Positions 17,181 to 26,590 of a stretch of DNA of 64,000 nt are shown here, one piece after another (the first letter of the stretch is position 1; the number at the start of each line of letters is the position of its first letter). Origin of the DNA: Actinosynnema pretiosum (GTDB taxonomy: Bacteria; Actinomycetota; Actinomycetes; Mycobacteriales; Pseudonocardiaceae); assembly GCF_024171695.1 (NCBI RefSeq), contig NZ_JAMTCF010000002.1:1-64000 (forward strand), in the 5' to 3' direction. The notes under the pieces were generated by a model that did no database searches, had not been told where the DNA came from, and worked only from the letters and a program-made list of their open reading frames with translations. A program made the translations under genes and the position numbers.

Positions 17181-17769
17181 CCGGCGGCGCGGGGCGAGGG
17201 CGGCGAGTTGTGCCCGGTGGACTCGGGGGAGACCACCGACGGGCACGCACACCAACCTGAGCCCCGCGCGCCCGGACCAGCCCGGTCATGACCGGGCTCC
17301 CGCACGACCGGGAACCGGACATCGGCGGAACAGCACCTCACGCCCTGCGGGCAGACCAGAACGCGACCGACCCCCGCAGGGAACTTGCCCGGTGAGGGCG
17401 CTGGAAAGCCGGTGTCCGGCTCCGACTCCCCGGCCACCGAGCCGTGTTCAAGCGCGCGTGCCCACGTCCGCGCGCTCATGCGCCCATCCCGCCCGTCCGT
17501 GCTCATGCCTACTCGCGCCTGTCCGCCCGTGCTGCTGCTCAGGCCGGGTGCGGGTGTTCGCAGGCGCCCGCGCGACCGCAGGCGTGCCCACCCACAGGCG
17601 TGTCCATCCGCAGGCGTGCTCCACAGACGTGCAGAGACTTGCCGCTTCGCGCGGCTGCCCAAGACCGGCCCCGGTGTGTTTGCCTGGGGTCGGTTTTGCC
17701 TTGCCCTGGGTGTCTCGGGACTCCTGCGGTGGGCTGCTGCGTTCGCTCCGGCTCGGTACCGTGCGGGGT
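17181..17769. other. Gene-free 590-bp gap with a 16-bp tandem repeat
   Basis: I see no convincing gene here: the long frames are Pro/Arg/Ala-rich and lack starts with ribosome sites. At 17577-17624 three diverged copies of a 16-bp unit (C-G/A-CAGGCGTG-C/T-C/T-C-A-C/T-C) stand head to tail. The promoter of the downstream methyltransferase must lie in the right-hand part but has no clear -10/-35. Confidence 0.6.
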
Positions 17770-18663
17770 GTGGCCGCTCACACAGCTGATGGAATCGATT
17801 GGAACTCCCGTCTCGCTGACCTGCGTCGGGCCGATGGGTTGCAGGCTGACGCCGCGCGCCTCGTCGCCGCTCGGCTCGTCGACGGGCTGCCCGACGCGCC
17901 GACCGTGGTCGACGTCGGTTCCGGCGCTGGTGGGATGGCGCTGGTGCTGGCCGAGGCGCTGGCCGCCCGAGGTGGTGGCACGCTCGTGCTGGTCGACGCG
18001 GTGCCCGAACTGCTCGACGCCGCCACCGCCGCCGCCCGCACGGCCGCCGCCTACGAGACGGACTCGCCCACCACCTCCGTCCGGGTCAAGCCCGTGCTCG
18101 GCGACCTCACCTCCGAACAGCCCTCCTCCTTCCTGCCCACCGCCGACCTGGTGTGGGCCTCCGGCGTCGTCCACCACCTGCCCGACCAGGCGGCCACGGT
18201 GTCGGCGCTCGCCGCCTCGCTCGCGCCCGGCGGACTGCTCGCCCTCGCCGAAGGCGGCTTGGACGCGCGCTTCCTCCCCTGGGACATCGGGGTCGGCAGC
18301 CCTGGGCTGGCCGACCGGCTCTCCGCCGCGCGCGGGGAGTGGTTCGCGCGGATGCGCGAGAACATCCCCGGTTCGGTCCGGCTCACCAAGGGGTGGGGAG
18401 CCGTCCTCACCGCCGCCGGACTGCGCGACGTGCAGGCCTTCAGCCACCTCGTCGACCACCCGGCGCCGACCACGCCACAGGTCCGCGACTGGGTGCTCGC
18501 GCACGTCCGGCGACTCGCCGAGTCCTGCGGCGAGCGGTTGCACGCCGCCGACCGGGCGGTGCTCCGAGACCTCCTCGACCCTGGGCACCCCGCCTACCTC
18601 GGGGCGCGCGACGACCTGTTCCTCTTGAGCGCCAACACCGTCCACACCGGGCGCAGGTCATGA
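17770..18663 (+). CDS. Class I SAM-dependent methyltransferase
   Basis: A 297-residue Rossmann methyltransferase. Motif I is VVDVGSGAGGMAL (about 43-55), the acidic end of strand 2 is LVLVDAVPEL, and motif IV-like LVWASGVVHHLPD lies around 130. The upper frame boundary is unclear. I chose the GTG at 17770 (VAAHTADGIDWNSRL), with another GTG three codons upstream; both have weak ribosome sites. The substrate is unknown; the family methylates small molecules. It overlaps the following zinc-ribbon gene by ATGA, so the two are coupled. Confidence 0.85.
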   Translation: MAAHTADGIDWNSRLADLRRADGLQADAARLVAARLVDGLPDAPTVVDVGSGAGGMALVLAEALAARGGGTLVLVDAVPELLDAATAAARTAAAYETDSPTTSVRVKPVLGDLTSEQPSSFLPTADLVWASGVVHHLPDQAATVSALAASLAPGGLLALAEGGLDARFLPWDIGVGSPGLADRLSAARGEWFARMRENIPGSVRLTKGWGAVLTAAGLRDVQAFSHLVDHPAPTTPQVRDWVLAHVRRLAESCGERLHAADRAVLRDLLDPGHPAYLGARDDLFLLSANTVHTGRRS

Positions 18664-18839
18664 CCCCGGCGCCGGTCTGCTCCCGCTGCGGCGCGCAGCG
18701 GGTGGACGACTCCCCGACCGGGGAGGCGCTCGCCTGGGTGCGCGAGCAGGAGCGGGGGAGGGAGCGCTGGCTGTGCCCCGACTGCGCGCGTGCGCACGTG
18801 CGCGACATCGAGGCCAAGCTCCCCACCGAGTACTGGTGA
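18660..18839 (+). CDS. Small zinc-ribbon protein
   Basis: A 59-residue protein with two CxxC knuckles, CSRCG (8-12) and CPDC (40-43), which would bind one zinc, and an acidic C-terminus. Its ATG overlaps the methyltransferase stop (ATGA). Proteins of this size and layout are common, uncharacterised actinobacterial genes; a nucleic-acid or protein-binding role is inferred from the ribbon only. Confidence 0.8.
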   Translation: MTPAPVCSRCGAQRVDDSPTGEALAWVREQERGRERWLCPDCARAHVRDIEAKLPTEYW

Positions 18840-19232
18840 CCGCACCCCCTGACGCCCCTGCCGGAACACCTCCTGGAACACCTGCCTGACTGGAACACCT
18901 GCCTGAGTCGAGCGCGAACGTCCCGCAGCAAGTCGGTGAACGTGCAGGGAAGTCGGTGAACGTGCCGGGAGGGCGGCGCACCACCCGGAACCCGGTGACA
19001 CGCACCGGGTTCGGTGCCGGGACCGGAATGAGGGGTGGAGCGCGGAACCGGCGGTCGGCCTGCAGAACCGATCGCCGGTCCACGTCCACGTCCACGTCCA
19101 CTTCGGACTGCGGGGCGGTGCCAGTTGCGACCGAATCCACGGACCCGGCCCTGACCACCTGCGAACCCGAACCCGGCCACGGATGACCAGGGCCATCCCC
19201 AACCCAACCCCTCCCCGAACCACCGCGCGGCT
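18840..19232. repeat. Gene-free gap holding three tandem repeat tracts
   Basis: No gene is evident. A 17-bp unit containing TGGAACACCTGCCTGA is duplicated at 18874 and 18891, with a decayed copy upstream. A 20-bp unit starting AGTCGGTGAACGTGC is duplicated at 18931 and 18951 with one mismatch. A hexamer, CCACGT, is repeated from 19080 to about 19103. The three have different sequences and arose independently. Confidence 0.85.
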
Positions 19233-19790
19233 TCAGGTCGCTGGCAGCAGGGTGTGCAAGGTCGCTCTGGGCGCCGCCGTGCCCCGCCTGCTGCCCGCGT
19301 CCAGTTCGGTCAGCAGGGCTTGCGCCGTGCACAGGCCCGCGTGGACCACCGCCGCCAGCAGGTGGTGCAGGCGCAGCGGGTGCGGCTCGCGGCGGGCCGC
19401 GTCCAGGACCGCCCTCGCCGGTGGGGCCAGGGACAGGCCGTGCCCGCGCACCGGCTGCGGTAAGCGGGTGGTGCGCTCCAGGAACACGTAGTCGTAGCCG
19501 GTCAGGCGGCGGGACTCCGGTTGCAGGACGTGCACGCGCCCGCTGTCCGGCAGACCCCGCACGCCCTGCGCGCGCAGCGCCGCCACGCCCGTGATCACCG
19601 AACCCGGCCCCGCGTACGCCTGGGCCGCGCGCAGCCGTTGCAGGAAGGTCGGCGGATCGGCGCTCAGCAGCACCACGCCGGGCAGCACGCGCTGCCACCG
19701 GCCACCCGGCCTGCACCGGGCCTCGATCACGTGGCTCGGCACCCCGGACGCCCGCAGGTCCACCGTTCGGATCACGTCTTCGCTGGTCAT
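19233..19790 (-). CDS. AbiEi-like winged-helix domain protein (putative)
   Basis: A 185-residue protein. The N-terminal pattern DLRASGVPSHVIEARCRPGGRWQRVLPGV followed by RLRAAQAYAGPGSVITGVAALRAQGV resembles the actinobacterial family annotated as type IV antitoxin AbiEi domain proteins (helix-turn-helix then a small beta domain). It lacks the C-terminal DUF559 nuclease often fused to it and ends shortly after LDAARREPHPLR. No toxin gene lies next to it, so an antitoxin role is doubtful. ATG start. Confidence 0.55.
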   Translation of the reverse strand: MTSEDVIRTVDLRASGVPSHVIEARCRPGGRWQRVLPGVVLLSADPPTFLQRLRAAQAYAGPGSVITGVAALRAQGVRGLPDSGRVHVLQPESRRLTGYDYVFLERTTRLPQPVRGHGLSLAPPARAVLDAARREPHPLRLHHLLAAVVHAGLCTAQALLTELDAGSRRGTAAPRATLHTLLPAT

Positions 19791-19901
19791 GACTTGATCC
19801 TGCGGGACGGGAGGAGCGGGGGCCAGGAGGAGGACCGGGGGCTGTGGACAAGTGGTCGGGCTGTGGAGAACCGGTTGGCCGACCGTGCGGGAGGTGCTAG
19901 G

Positions 19902-21212
19902 TCAGTCCGCGAAGCCGGGCTGCCAGCGCGCGACGATCGCCCGCGCGGGCACCTCGGCGTCCAGCTGGCACAGGATGCCCGTCGCGCCCAGCGTCACCCG
20001 GTGGATCAGCAGGTACTGCGGCGGCAGGTTCAGCGAGCGGCCCGTCTGCGAGTCCGGGTTGCGCAGGTCCGCCACCCGCTCCGCCTGACCGCGCAGCCAC
20101 GTGCGGGTGAAGTGGAAGACCTCCTCGCGCAGCGGCTCCACGAACGGCCCCAGGAACGCCTGGATCTCCTCACCGGGCAGCGTCGTCCCCGGCCGCACGA
20201 AGTGCTCGCGGCGCAGCACCCCCAGCAGGTCCTCCGGCCGGTTCTCCAGCGCCAACCTGGTCAGCTCGCCGAGCGTGCGCGGCAACCCCTCGGGCAGCCT
20301 GGCCACGGCGCCGAAGTCCAGCACCCGCAACCGGCCGTCCGCGCCCAGCATGAAGTTGCCGGGGTGCGGGTCGGCGTGCAGCAGGCCGGAGCGGCTCGGC
20401 GCGGAGAAGTGGAACCGGGACAGCAGCGTGCCCGCCAGGTCGCGCTCCTCGCGCTCGCCCTCCAGGATGATCCGCGCCAGCGGCTTGCCCTCGGTCCACT
20501 CGCTGACCATCACCTTCGGCGAGCTGGCCACCACCTTGGGCACCAGCACCTCGTCGTCGCCGTCGAACGCCTTGGCGAACGCGCGCTGGTTGTCGGCCTC
20601 GGTGCGGTAGTCCAGCTCCTCGACCATGCGGTCGTGCAGCTCCTCCAGCAGCGGCTTGACCTCCGCGCCGGGGATGATCGCCTGCATGAGCCTGCTGAAG
20701 CGCATCAGCTGGCGCAGGTCCGCGCGCAGCGCCTCGTCGGCGCCGGGGTACTGGACCTTCACGGCCACCTCGCGGCCGTCGTGCCACACCGCGCGGTGCA
20801 CCTGGCCGATGCTGGCCGACGCCGTGGGGGAGTCGTCGAACTCCGCGAACCGCTTCCCCCAGGACGCGCCGAGCTGCTCGGCGAGCACCCGGTGCACGGT
20901 GCGCTCAGGCATCGGCGGCGCTGCGGACTGGAGCTTCGTCAGCGCCTCGCGGTACGGGGCGGCCAGCTCGTCGGGCACGGCGGCCTCGAACACGCTCAGC
21001 GCCTGGCCGAACTTCATCGCCCCGCCCTTGAGCTGCCCCAGCACGGCGAACAGCTGCTCGGCGGTCTTCGCGGACACCTCGGCGTTGACGTCCTCGGAAC
21101 TGCGGCCCGCGAGCCGCTTCCCCCAGCCACCCACCACGCGGCCCGCCACCCCGATCGGGAGGCTGGCCAGCTTGGCGGTGCGTTGCACGGCCTTGCGCGG
21201 GATCTCGCTCAC
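19902..21212 (-). CDS. ABC1/AarF/UbiB atypical protein kinase
   Basis: A 436-residue ABC1 kinase-like protein. Family marks are the KxGQ motif KFGQALSVFEAAVPDE (about 65), the Ala-rich nucleotide loop ASIGQVHRA, the VAIK-type lysine in VAVKVQYPG, the catalytic HADPHPGNF and the metal-binding DFGAV. ABC1 kinases support quinone or lipid metabolism; in mycobacteria the homologue Rv3197 lies beside whiB7 and has been linked to macrolide resistance. The GTG at 21212 (VSEIPRKAV) is chosen because the longer frame upstream is Pro/Ala-rich without homology. Confidence 0.92.
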   Translation of the reverse strand: MSEIPRKAVQRTAKLASLPIGVAGRVVGGWGKRLAGRSSEDVNAEVSAKTAEQLFAVLGQLKGGAMKFGQALSVFEAAVPDELAAPYREALTKLQSAAPPMPERTVHRVLAEQLGASWGKRFAEFDDSPTASASIGQVHRAVWHDGREVAVKVQYPGADEALRADLRQLMRFSRLMQAIIPGAEVKPLLEELHDRMVEELDYRTEADNQRAFAKAFDGDDEVLVPKVVASSPKVMVSEWTEGKPLARIILEGEREERDLAGTLLSRFHFSAPSRSGLLHADPHPGNFMLGADGRLRVLDFGAVARLPEGLPRTLGELTRLALENRPEDLLGVLRREHFVRPGTTLPGEEIQAFLGPFVEPLREEVFHFTRTWLRGQAERVADLRNPDSQTGRSLNLPPQYLLIHRVTLGATGILCQLDAEVPARAIVARWQPGFAD

Positions 21213-21819
21213 CGGGTGACTCTCTCCCTGGCCGGTCTGCGGTGCGCCGTGTTGCGCGCCCAACCCAAAACCTACACAGGGGGCGTGTGAGGCACCGGGA
21301 AAGTCGGCGGACGCGCACCGCCAGATAGGGGGTGGGGGAGAGGAAAGCGCAGGTGGGGGCGGGGTGCGCGCAGGGTGGTGCGCGAGATCGGGCGAATGCG
21401 GCGGAACGCGCGAACCCGGCGGTGGCGGGGGGCTGCCGGGGACCTTCGGGCGAGTGGCGAGCGGTGGGGGACGAGGCGGTGCGCGGGGACCGACGAGCGT
21501 CCCGGCGCGGACCAGGGCCCGCCGACCCGCGCGTGCCACCGCCCCCGCAGGCCGCCACCGGCGTCCCCGCCGACCGCCACTGCCTCACCCACCCGGACCG
21601 CTCCGCGCGAAGCCGCCCCAGGTGGACTCCAGCCCCCTCACCCGGACTCCCCACCTCCCCCGCGCGCACCGCCCGACCCGCAGCGGTGAACGGTCCCGGC
21701 CAGGCGGAATGATCTTCGTTCGCTTCCCCCGGACGGGCGCGTCCCTCCGGGGCGCGGGCCCGCGCGAAACACCACCTCACGGACCACGCGCGCTCCGGAC
21801 GGACGCGCCCCGGCGGGTG
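21213..21819. other. Gene-free 600-bp gap
   Basis: This lies between two minus-strand genes and has no frame with a convincing start or domain. The right of the ABC1 start holds a possible minus-strand -10 (TAGGTT on the reverse strand near 21270). I see no repeat or RNA structure of note. Confidence 0.5.
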
Positions 21820-22863
21820 TCACTCGGGCCCCCCGAACGGCCCGCGCCCGTCCGGGGTCCTGGTGTGGCAATAGCAGCGCGGATGCGGTGGGGCGGGCAC
21901 CCGCGTCAGCACGCCCCCGTACGCGTCGACCTCCAGCACGTGGTCCCACGTCGGCGGACGGCCCGAGGCCTGCTCCTCCCCGTCCAGCGCGAGCAGCGCC
22001 TGCGCCGCCGCCACGCCCGCCGTCGCCCCCGTCGTGGCCAGGTCGGCCAGCTGCGGCCGGTCCACCAGCTGCGCCAGCAGGTCCGGCCAGTCCCCGTCCT
22101 CCTCGGCCTTGCGCAGGTCCCCGCACCGCACGCAGCTCGACCGGCCGGGCACCACCAGCGGCCCCACCAGCCCCACCCCCTCGCGGGCCCGCGCCACCAG
22201 GTGCGGCGTGCCCTCCAGCAGCAGCGCGTGCAGCACCTCCGGCGGCGGCACCAGCGCGTCGGCCAGCACCACCAGATCGGGCTGCCCGGTCACCACCCCG
22301 CCCCGCACCGAGGGCTCCGCCCGCCGCACCGCCTCCCACGCCGCCTCGCCGCGCGGCCTGCCCACGTCCGCCGCCCGGTACCCGCCGCCGCCGACGTCCC
22401 CCGCCGCCACGACGCCCCGCGCCACCACCTGCACCCGGCCCACCCCGGCCGAGGCCAGCAGCGCGGCGATCGCCACCGCCAGCCGCCCGTCGCCCCTGAC
22501 CACCACCGCCAGCCCCGCGCGGGCCTCCACCAGCCCGGCCGCCGGGCGACGCCCCCGCAGCGCCCACGTGGTCGCCTCCGGGACCAGCCGCTCGTGCCGG
22601 TGCGGCACGGCCTCCTCCACCAGCCCCCGCCCGGCCAGCGCGCCCAGCACCTCCAGCAGGTCGTCCCGCTCCCCGCCCACCCGCTCGCCCAGCTCGGCCG
22701 AGGTGCGCTCGCCCCGCAGGTCGAGCAGCACCTCGAACAACCCCCGCCCGACCTCCCCCAGCACCACCCCGTGCCTGGGGTCGGTGCCGATCTGGAGCAC
22801 GTCGGCGGTGCGGCGCAGCACGGGCAGTCCGGGGAGCACGCGAGGGCGGTGCGGAACGGTCAT
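21820..22863 (-). CDS. ThiF/E1-like (TOMM cyclodehydratase-type) protein
   Basis: A 347-residue protein equivalent in position to M. tuberculosis Rv3196. The N-terminus (LPGLPVLRRTADVLQIGTDPRHG) resembles the leader-peptide-binding winged helix of TOMM cyclodehydratases. The middle has a Rossmann-like LAVVVRGDGRLAVAIAALLASAG. A zinc-type CVRCGD and a C-terminal HPRCYCH supply four cysteines. The ATP site of true E1 enzymes is not obvious, so catalysis is uncertain. ATG start; the frame upstream crosses the neighbouring gap. Confidence 0.75.
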   Translation of the reverse strand: MTVPHRPRVLPGLPVLRRTADVLQIGTDPRHGVVLGEVGRGLFEVLLDLRGERTSAELGERVGGERDDLLEVLGALAGRGLVEEAVPHRHERLVPEATTWALRGRRPAAGLVEARAGLAVVVRGDGRLAVAIAALLASAGVGRVQVVARGVVAAGDVGGGGYRAADVGRPRGEAAWEAVRRAEPSVRGGVVTGQPDLVVLADALVPPPEVLHALLLEGTPHLVARAREGVGLVGPLVVPGRSSCVRCGDLRKAEEDGDWPDLLAQLVDRPQLADLATTGATAGVAAAQALLALDGEEQASGRPPTWDHVLEVDAYGGVLTRVPAPPHPRCYCHTRTPDGRGPFGGPE

Positions 22864-23015
22864 GCCACGAGCCTGCCCGGCCCGCTGACCTGCGCAAAAA
22901 CCTCTGTCCACAGGTCCTTCGGCCATCCACAGGCCACGATCGGGCGACTTGACGCCGAACCGGGAGCCGGGCTCGGCCGAAAGCCGAACCGGGTGGGAAG
23001 CGGCCCGTCGAGCGG

Positions 23016-23051
23016 CCGGGTGGCCGGGACCGGCCCGCCCCGGCCACCCGG
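23016..23051 (-). terminator. Terminator after DUF5679 gene
   Basis: A perfect 13-bp inverted repeat (CCGGGTGGCCGGG / CCCGGCCACCCGG) lies directly 3' of the small minus-strand gene ending at 23055. Confidence 0.7.
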
Positions 23052-23054
23052 CGG

Positions 23055-23210
23055 TCAGACCTGGGCCTTGCCGAGGATCCTGGTCACCGTGGTGCCGCAC
23101 ACCGGGCACTTGCCCTTGGCCATCCGGCGGTTGTTGCTCTCGCTGACCTCACCCGTGAAGTCGCGCTTCTCCCGGCACTTGACGCAGTAGCCGTTGTAGC
23201 TCTCGGCCAC
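23055..23210 (-). CDS. DUF5679 small zinc-ribbon protein
   Basis: A 51-residue protein: VAESYNGYCVKCREKRDF, then NRRMAKGKCPVCGTTVTRI. Two CxxC pairs (9/12 and 37/40) make a rubredoxin-like zinc knuckle. It matches the DUF5679 family of actinobacteria, which is often topoisomerase-tail-like. The GTG has GGAGG 7 bases upstream, and the longer frame is a shadow. It is divergent from the metalloprotease gene. Confidence 0.88.
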   Translation of the reverse strand: MAESYNGYCVKCREKRDFTGEVSESNNRRMAKGKCPVCGTTVTRILGKAQV

Positions 23211-23411
23211 GGCTTCCTCCCTTGCTTCGAGAGTGCGGGCGATCTGCGCCACACTCGGGGGTGGGTGGCACGCTACCTGCGACTCCCCTCGTCCGCGCAC
23301 GTCAAGACCCGCGTGTCCAGCCGCCTTTTGGGGTAATTCGATCAGCCGCCCCCGGACGCACCGCCGCTTGGCCGCCGCGAATTGTCGGTCCGTGGGCTTA
23401 CCGTGAACGCC

Positions 23412-23939
23412 ATGCCCGAACCGCAGGTGGAGGTGCGGCGCAGCGCCCGGCGCCGCCGAATGGTGAGCGCGTACCGCGAGGGGGACACGGTCGTCGTCCT
23501 GCTGCCCGCACGCATGAGCAAGACCGAGGAGAAGCACTGGGTGGCGGAGATGCTCAGCCGCCTCCAGCGCAGCGAGACCAAGCGCCGGTCACCCACGCGG
23601 GTGTCCGACGCGGCACTGGCGAGCCGCTGCGCCGAGCTCGCGGGCCGCTACCTGGACGGCCTGGAACCGACGAGCGTGCGCTGGGTCCCGCCCATGCGCA
23701 CGCGCTGGGCGTCGTGCACCCCCAGCGAGGGCACGATCCGCATCAGCGAACGCCTGCGCGACGTGCCCCCGTGGGTGCTCGACTACGTCCTGGTGCACGA
23801 GCTCGCCCACCTGCACGTGCCGGGGCACGGGAAGGACTTCTGGGAGCTGGTGCACCGGTACCCGAGGTCGGAGCGGGCGATGGGCTACCTGGAAGGCCTG
23901 TCCGCCGCCGCCGGCCTCGGCATCACCGAGGAGGACTGA
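23412..23939 (+). CDS. YgjP-type zinc metallopeptidase (M48-like)
   Basis: A 175-residue protein with HELAHLHVPGHGKDFW, where His129, Glu130 and His133 form the HExxH zinc site and His139 in GHGKDF is the likely third ligand. RWVPPMRTRWASCTP upstream is the other conserved block of the YgjP/DUF45 family. The start could also be a GTG three codons earlier or a TTG at 23382; none has a clear ribosome site, and ATG is preferred. The stop is 3 bases from the end of the convergent DUF2342 gene. Confidence 0.88.
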   Translation: MPEPQVEVRRSARRRRMVSAYREGDTVVVLLPARMSKTEEKHWVAEMLSRLQRSETKRRSPTRVSDAALASRCAELAGRYLDGLEPTSVRWVPPMRTRWASCTPSEGTIRISERLRDVPPWVLDYVLVHELAHLHVPGHGKDFWELVHRYPRSERAMGYLEGLSAAAGLGITEED

Positions 23940-23942
23940 CCC

Positions 23943-25337
23943 CTACTCGCCGCGCCCGCCCGAACCCGAGGCGCCGTCCTCGGGCTCGGAGGGCCCGGTG
24001 CCCTTCCCGCCCGAGTCCTCCGCACCGGAGTCCTTCGCGTCGGAACCGGCGCCCGGCTCGCGCATCGCGCGCTCCAGCTCCTCCATCGGGTTCTCCAGCG
24101 CCGCCCGCGTCCTCCCGAACCGCTCCGCGAACTCCATCGGGTCGTCCAGGTCGGCGGCCGTCGGCACCAGGTCCGGGTGCTCCCACAGCGAGTCGCGCGC
24201 CTCCAGCCCGTGCTGGTCGCCCACGAGCTTCCACAGCGCCGCCGCCGAGCGCAGCCTCCGGGGCCGCAGCTCCAACCCCACCAGGGTCGCGAACGTCTGC
24301 TCCGCCGGACCACCGGACGCGCGCCGCCGCCGCAGCGTCTCGCGCAGCGCCTCCGCGCCGGGCAGCCGCTCGCCAACGGCCTCGGCGACCACCACGTCCA
24401 CCCAGCCCTCGACCAGCGCGAGCAGCGTCTCCAGGCGCGCCAGCGCGGCCTTCTGCTCCTCGGTGGTCTGCGGCTCCAGCATCCCGGACTTCATCGCCTC
24501 CTCGAAGCTCGCCGGGTTGGCCGGGTCGACCTGGCCCGCCAGCTGCTCCAGGGCCGAGGTGTCGACGGTGATGCCCTTGGCGAACTCCTCCACCGTGTCC
24601 AGCAGCCGCTGCCGCAGCCACGGCACGTGGCTGAACAACCGCTGGTGCGCCGCCTCGCGGGTCGCCAGGAAGACCAGCACCTCGCTGGAGGGCCGCTCCA
24701 GGCCCTCGGTGAACTTCTCGATGTTCGCGGGCAGCAGCGCCGCCGTCCCCTCGGGACCCAGCGGCAGCCCCACCTCGGACGAGGTCAGCACCTCGGAGCC
24801 CAGCTGGGCCAGCGCGCCGCCCAGCTGCGAGCCGAACGCCATCCCGCCCATCTGCCCGAGCATGGACAGCAGCGGCCCCGCGGCCTGCTTCGCCTCCTCG
24901 GGCATCGCCTCGACCCACGCGCCGGACACGCGCTGCGCCACCGGGTCGCACAACCGCTGCCACGTCGGCAGGGTGCGCTCGACCCACTCGCGCGCGGTCC
25001 AGCTCTGCACCACGCGGCTCGCCGAGGGCAGCGCCGTCGCCGGGTCCAGCCACATCTCGGCCAGGTGCACCGCGTCGGACACGGCGCTGCCCTGGTCGGG
25101 CCCGAACCCGACCGAACCGCCCTTGCCCGCGAGCTGCTGGAAGGCGATCTGCTTGGCCAGGTCGTAGTTCACCGGCCCGGACGTGCTGCTCGCGTTGCTG
25201 AACATCGCGCCGAGCTGGCTGAGCATCGCGCCGAGCTGGTTGAAGTCGAAGGGGTTGCCCGCGCCCCCCTGGTCCTCGGGTTTGCGGCCTCGGTCATCCG
25301 GGTCCTGCGGGCTGAACCCGAAGGGCAGGTCACTCAT
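23943..25337 (-). CDS. DUF2342 zinc-dependent metalloprotease-like protein
   Basis: A 464-residue protein equivalent to M. tuberculosis Rv3195. The N-terminal SDLPFGFSPQDPDD and the Gly/Met-rich LLSMLGQMGGMAFGSQLGG are followed by ATREAAHQRLFSHVPWLR (about 245-262), the family's metallopeptidase-like segment. The C-terminus is an acidic Ser/Gly tail. The family is annotated as zinc-dependent metalloprotease or F420-biosynthesis associated; activity is unproven and a canonical HExxH is not seen. The ATG at 25337 is chosen because the extra 78 upstream codons are Gly-rich shadow sequence. It is divergent from the PDZ-Lon gene. Confidence 0.88.
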   Translation of the reverse strand: MSDLPFGFSPQDPDDRGRKPEDQGGAGNPFDFNQLGAMLSQLGAMFSNASSTSGPVNYDLAKQIAFQQLAGKGGSVGFGPDQGSAVSDAVHLAEMWLDPATALPSASRVVQSWTAREWVERTLPTWQRLCDPVAQRVSGAWVEAMPEEAKQAAGPLLSMLGQMGGMAFGSQLGGALAQLGSEVLTSSEVGLPLGPEGTAALLPANIEKFTEGLERPSSEVLVFLATREAAHQRLFSHVPWLRQRLLDTVEEFAKGITVDTSALEQLAGQVDPANPASFEEAMKSGMLEPQTTEEQKAALARLETLLALVEGWVDVVVAEAVGERLPGAEALRETLRRRRASGGPAEQTFATLVGLELRPRRLRSAAALWKLVGDQHGLEARDSLWEHPDLVPTAADLDDPMEFAERFGRTRAALENPMEELERAMREPGAGSDAKDSGAEDSGGKGTGPSEPEDGASGSGGRGE

Positions 25338-25416
25338 ACCACCACGGTACGCGGGCCCGGCGTGCCGCGCGGTGCCGGTTCGCGGAGGGCGAGCGCGGTG
25401 CCCGTACGCTGGGGCG

Positions 25417-26577
25417 GTGAGCGAGCGCAGCGACACCGGACACGACAGCGCGCCCGAGGAGACCCTCCAAGCCGACCGCCCGCCGGTCGAGGAGGCCCCA
25501 CCGCCGCCACCGCCGCCGCCCGTGCCCGGCGCCCCGCTGCCCCCGCGCAGGACCGGTCTGACCAGGCGCACGTGGACGCTCGTGATCAGCCTCGTGCTGG
25601 TGCTCGTGCTCGGCCTGCTCGGCGGGTTCGCCCGCGTCCCCTACGTCGCGCTCGGCCCCGGCCCCACCTACGACACGCTCGGCGAGGCGGGCGGCCACCA
25701 GGTCGTGTCCGTCGACGGCCAGGAGACCTTCCCGACCGGCGGCACGCTCACCATGACCACGGTCTCGCTCACCGACGACGTGTCCCTGTTCGGCGCGCTC
25801 GGCCTCTGGCTCAGCGGCCGGTACGCGCTCGCCCCGCGCGAGGAGTTCTTCCGCCCCGGCGAGTCCGAGCAGCAGGTCCGCGACGAGAACACCCGCGCGT
25901 TCAAGGACTCGCAGAGCAGCGCCGAGGTCGCCGCGCTGAGCTACCTCGGCTACCCCAAGAAGGTCCTCGTCGCCGAGCTCACCAAGGGCACCCCGGCCGA
26001 CGCCGCCCTCCAGCCCGACGACCAGCTCGTCGAGGTCAACGGCAGGCAGATCACCGCGGCCGACCAGGTGCGGCCCGCGCTGGAGTCCACCAAGCCCGGC
26101 GACCAGGTCGACCTCGTCTTCCTGCGCGACGGCGAGCGCAAGACCGCGCGCGTCACCCTCGCCCAGGCGGGCGACCGCGAGACCGGCTTCCTCGGCATGG
26201 TCCCGGCCGACCGCGCCGACGTGCCGTTCGACATCACGATCAGCCTGTCCGACGTCGGCGGCCCCTCCGCGGGCCTGATGTTCGCGCTGTCCATCGTGGA
26301 CAAGCTGACCCCCGGCGAGCTCAACGGCGGCAAGCACGTCGCGGGCACCGGCGAGATCACCCAGACCGGCGAGGTCGGCCGCATCGGCGGCATCCCGTTC
26401 AAGATGGTCGCCGCGCGCGAGGGCGGCGCCGAGGCGTTCCTCGTGCCCGACGGCAACTGCGAGGAGGCCAGGCAGAACGCCCCCGACGGGCTCCGGCTGA
26501 TCAGGGTCAAGACCCTGCAGGACGCCGTGACGTCGCTGGAGGCGCTGGCCAAGGGCGAGGACGCGCCCGGCTGCTGA
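25417..26577 (+). CDS. PDZ domain-containing Lon-type serine protease, membrane anchored
   Basis: A 386-residue protein similar to YlbL and M. tuberculosis Rv3194c. A proline-rich cytoplasmic tail leads to one membrane helix (about 54-72). An extracytoplasmic PDZ domain follows (about 185-260, with KGTPADAALQPDDQLVEVNG), then the Lon (S16) domain. The catalytic dyad is Ser284 in GGPSAGLMF and Lys329 in IPFKMVAA, with the usual spacing. GTG start. It probably degrades or processes extracytoplasmic proteins. A bidirectional terminator follows. Confidence 0.95.
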   Translation: MSERSDTGHDSAPEETLQADRPPVEEAPPPPPPPPVPGAPLPPRRTGLTRRTWTLVISLVLVLVLGLLGGFARVPYVALGPGPTYDTLGEAGGHQVVSVDGQETFPTGGTLTMTTVSLTDDVSLFGALGLWLSGRYALAPREEFFRPGESEQQVRDENTRAFKDSQSSAEVAALSYLGYPKKVLVAELTKGTPADAALQPDDQLVEVNGRQITAADQVRPALESTKPGDQVDLVFLRDGERKTARVTLAQAGDRETGFLGMVPADRADVPFDITISLSDVGGPSAGLMFALSIVDKLTPGELNGGKHVAGTGEITQTGEVGRIGGIPFKMVAAREGGAEAFLVPDGNCEEARQNAPDGLRLIRVKTLQDAVTSLEALAKGEDAPGC

Positions 26578-26590
26578 CCCCGAGCACGCC

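Noticed and set aside
19233-19790. A full AbiE toxin-antitoxin pair
   Set aside because: No AbiEii nucleotidyltransferase-type toxin lies next to the AbiEi-like gene.
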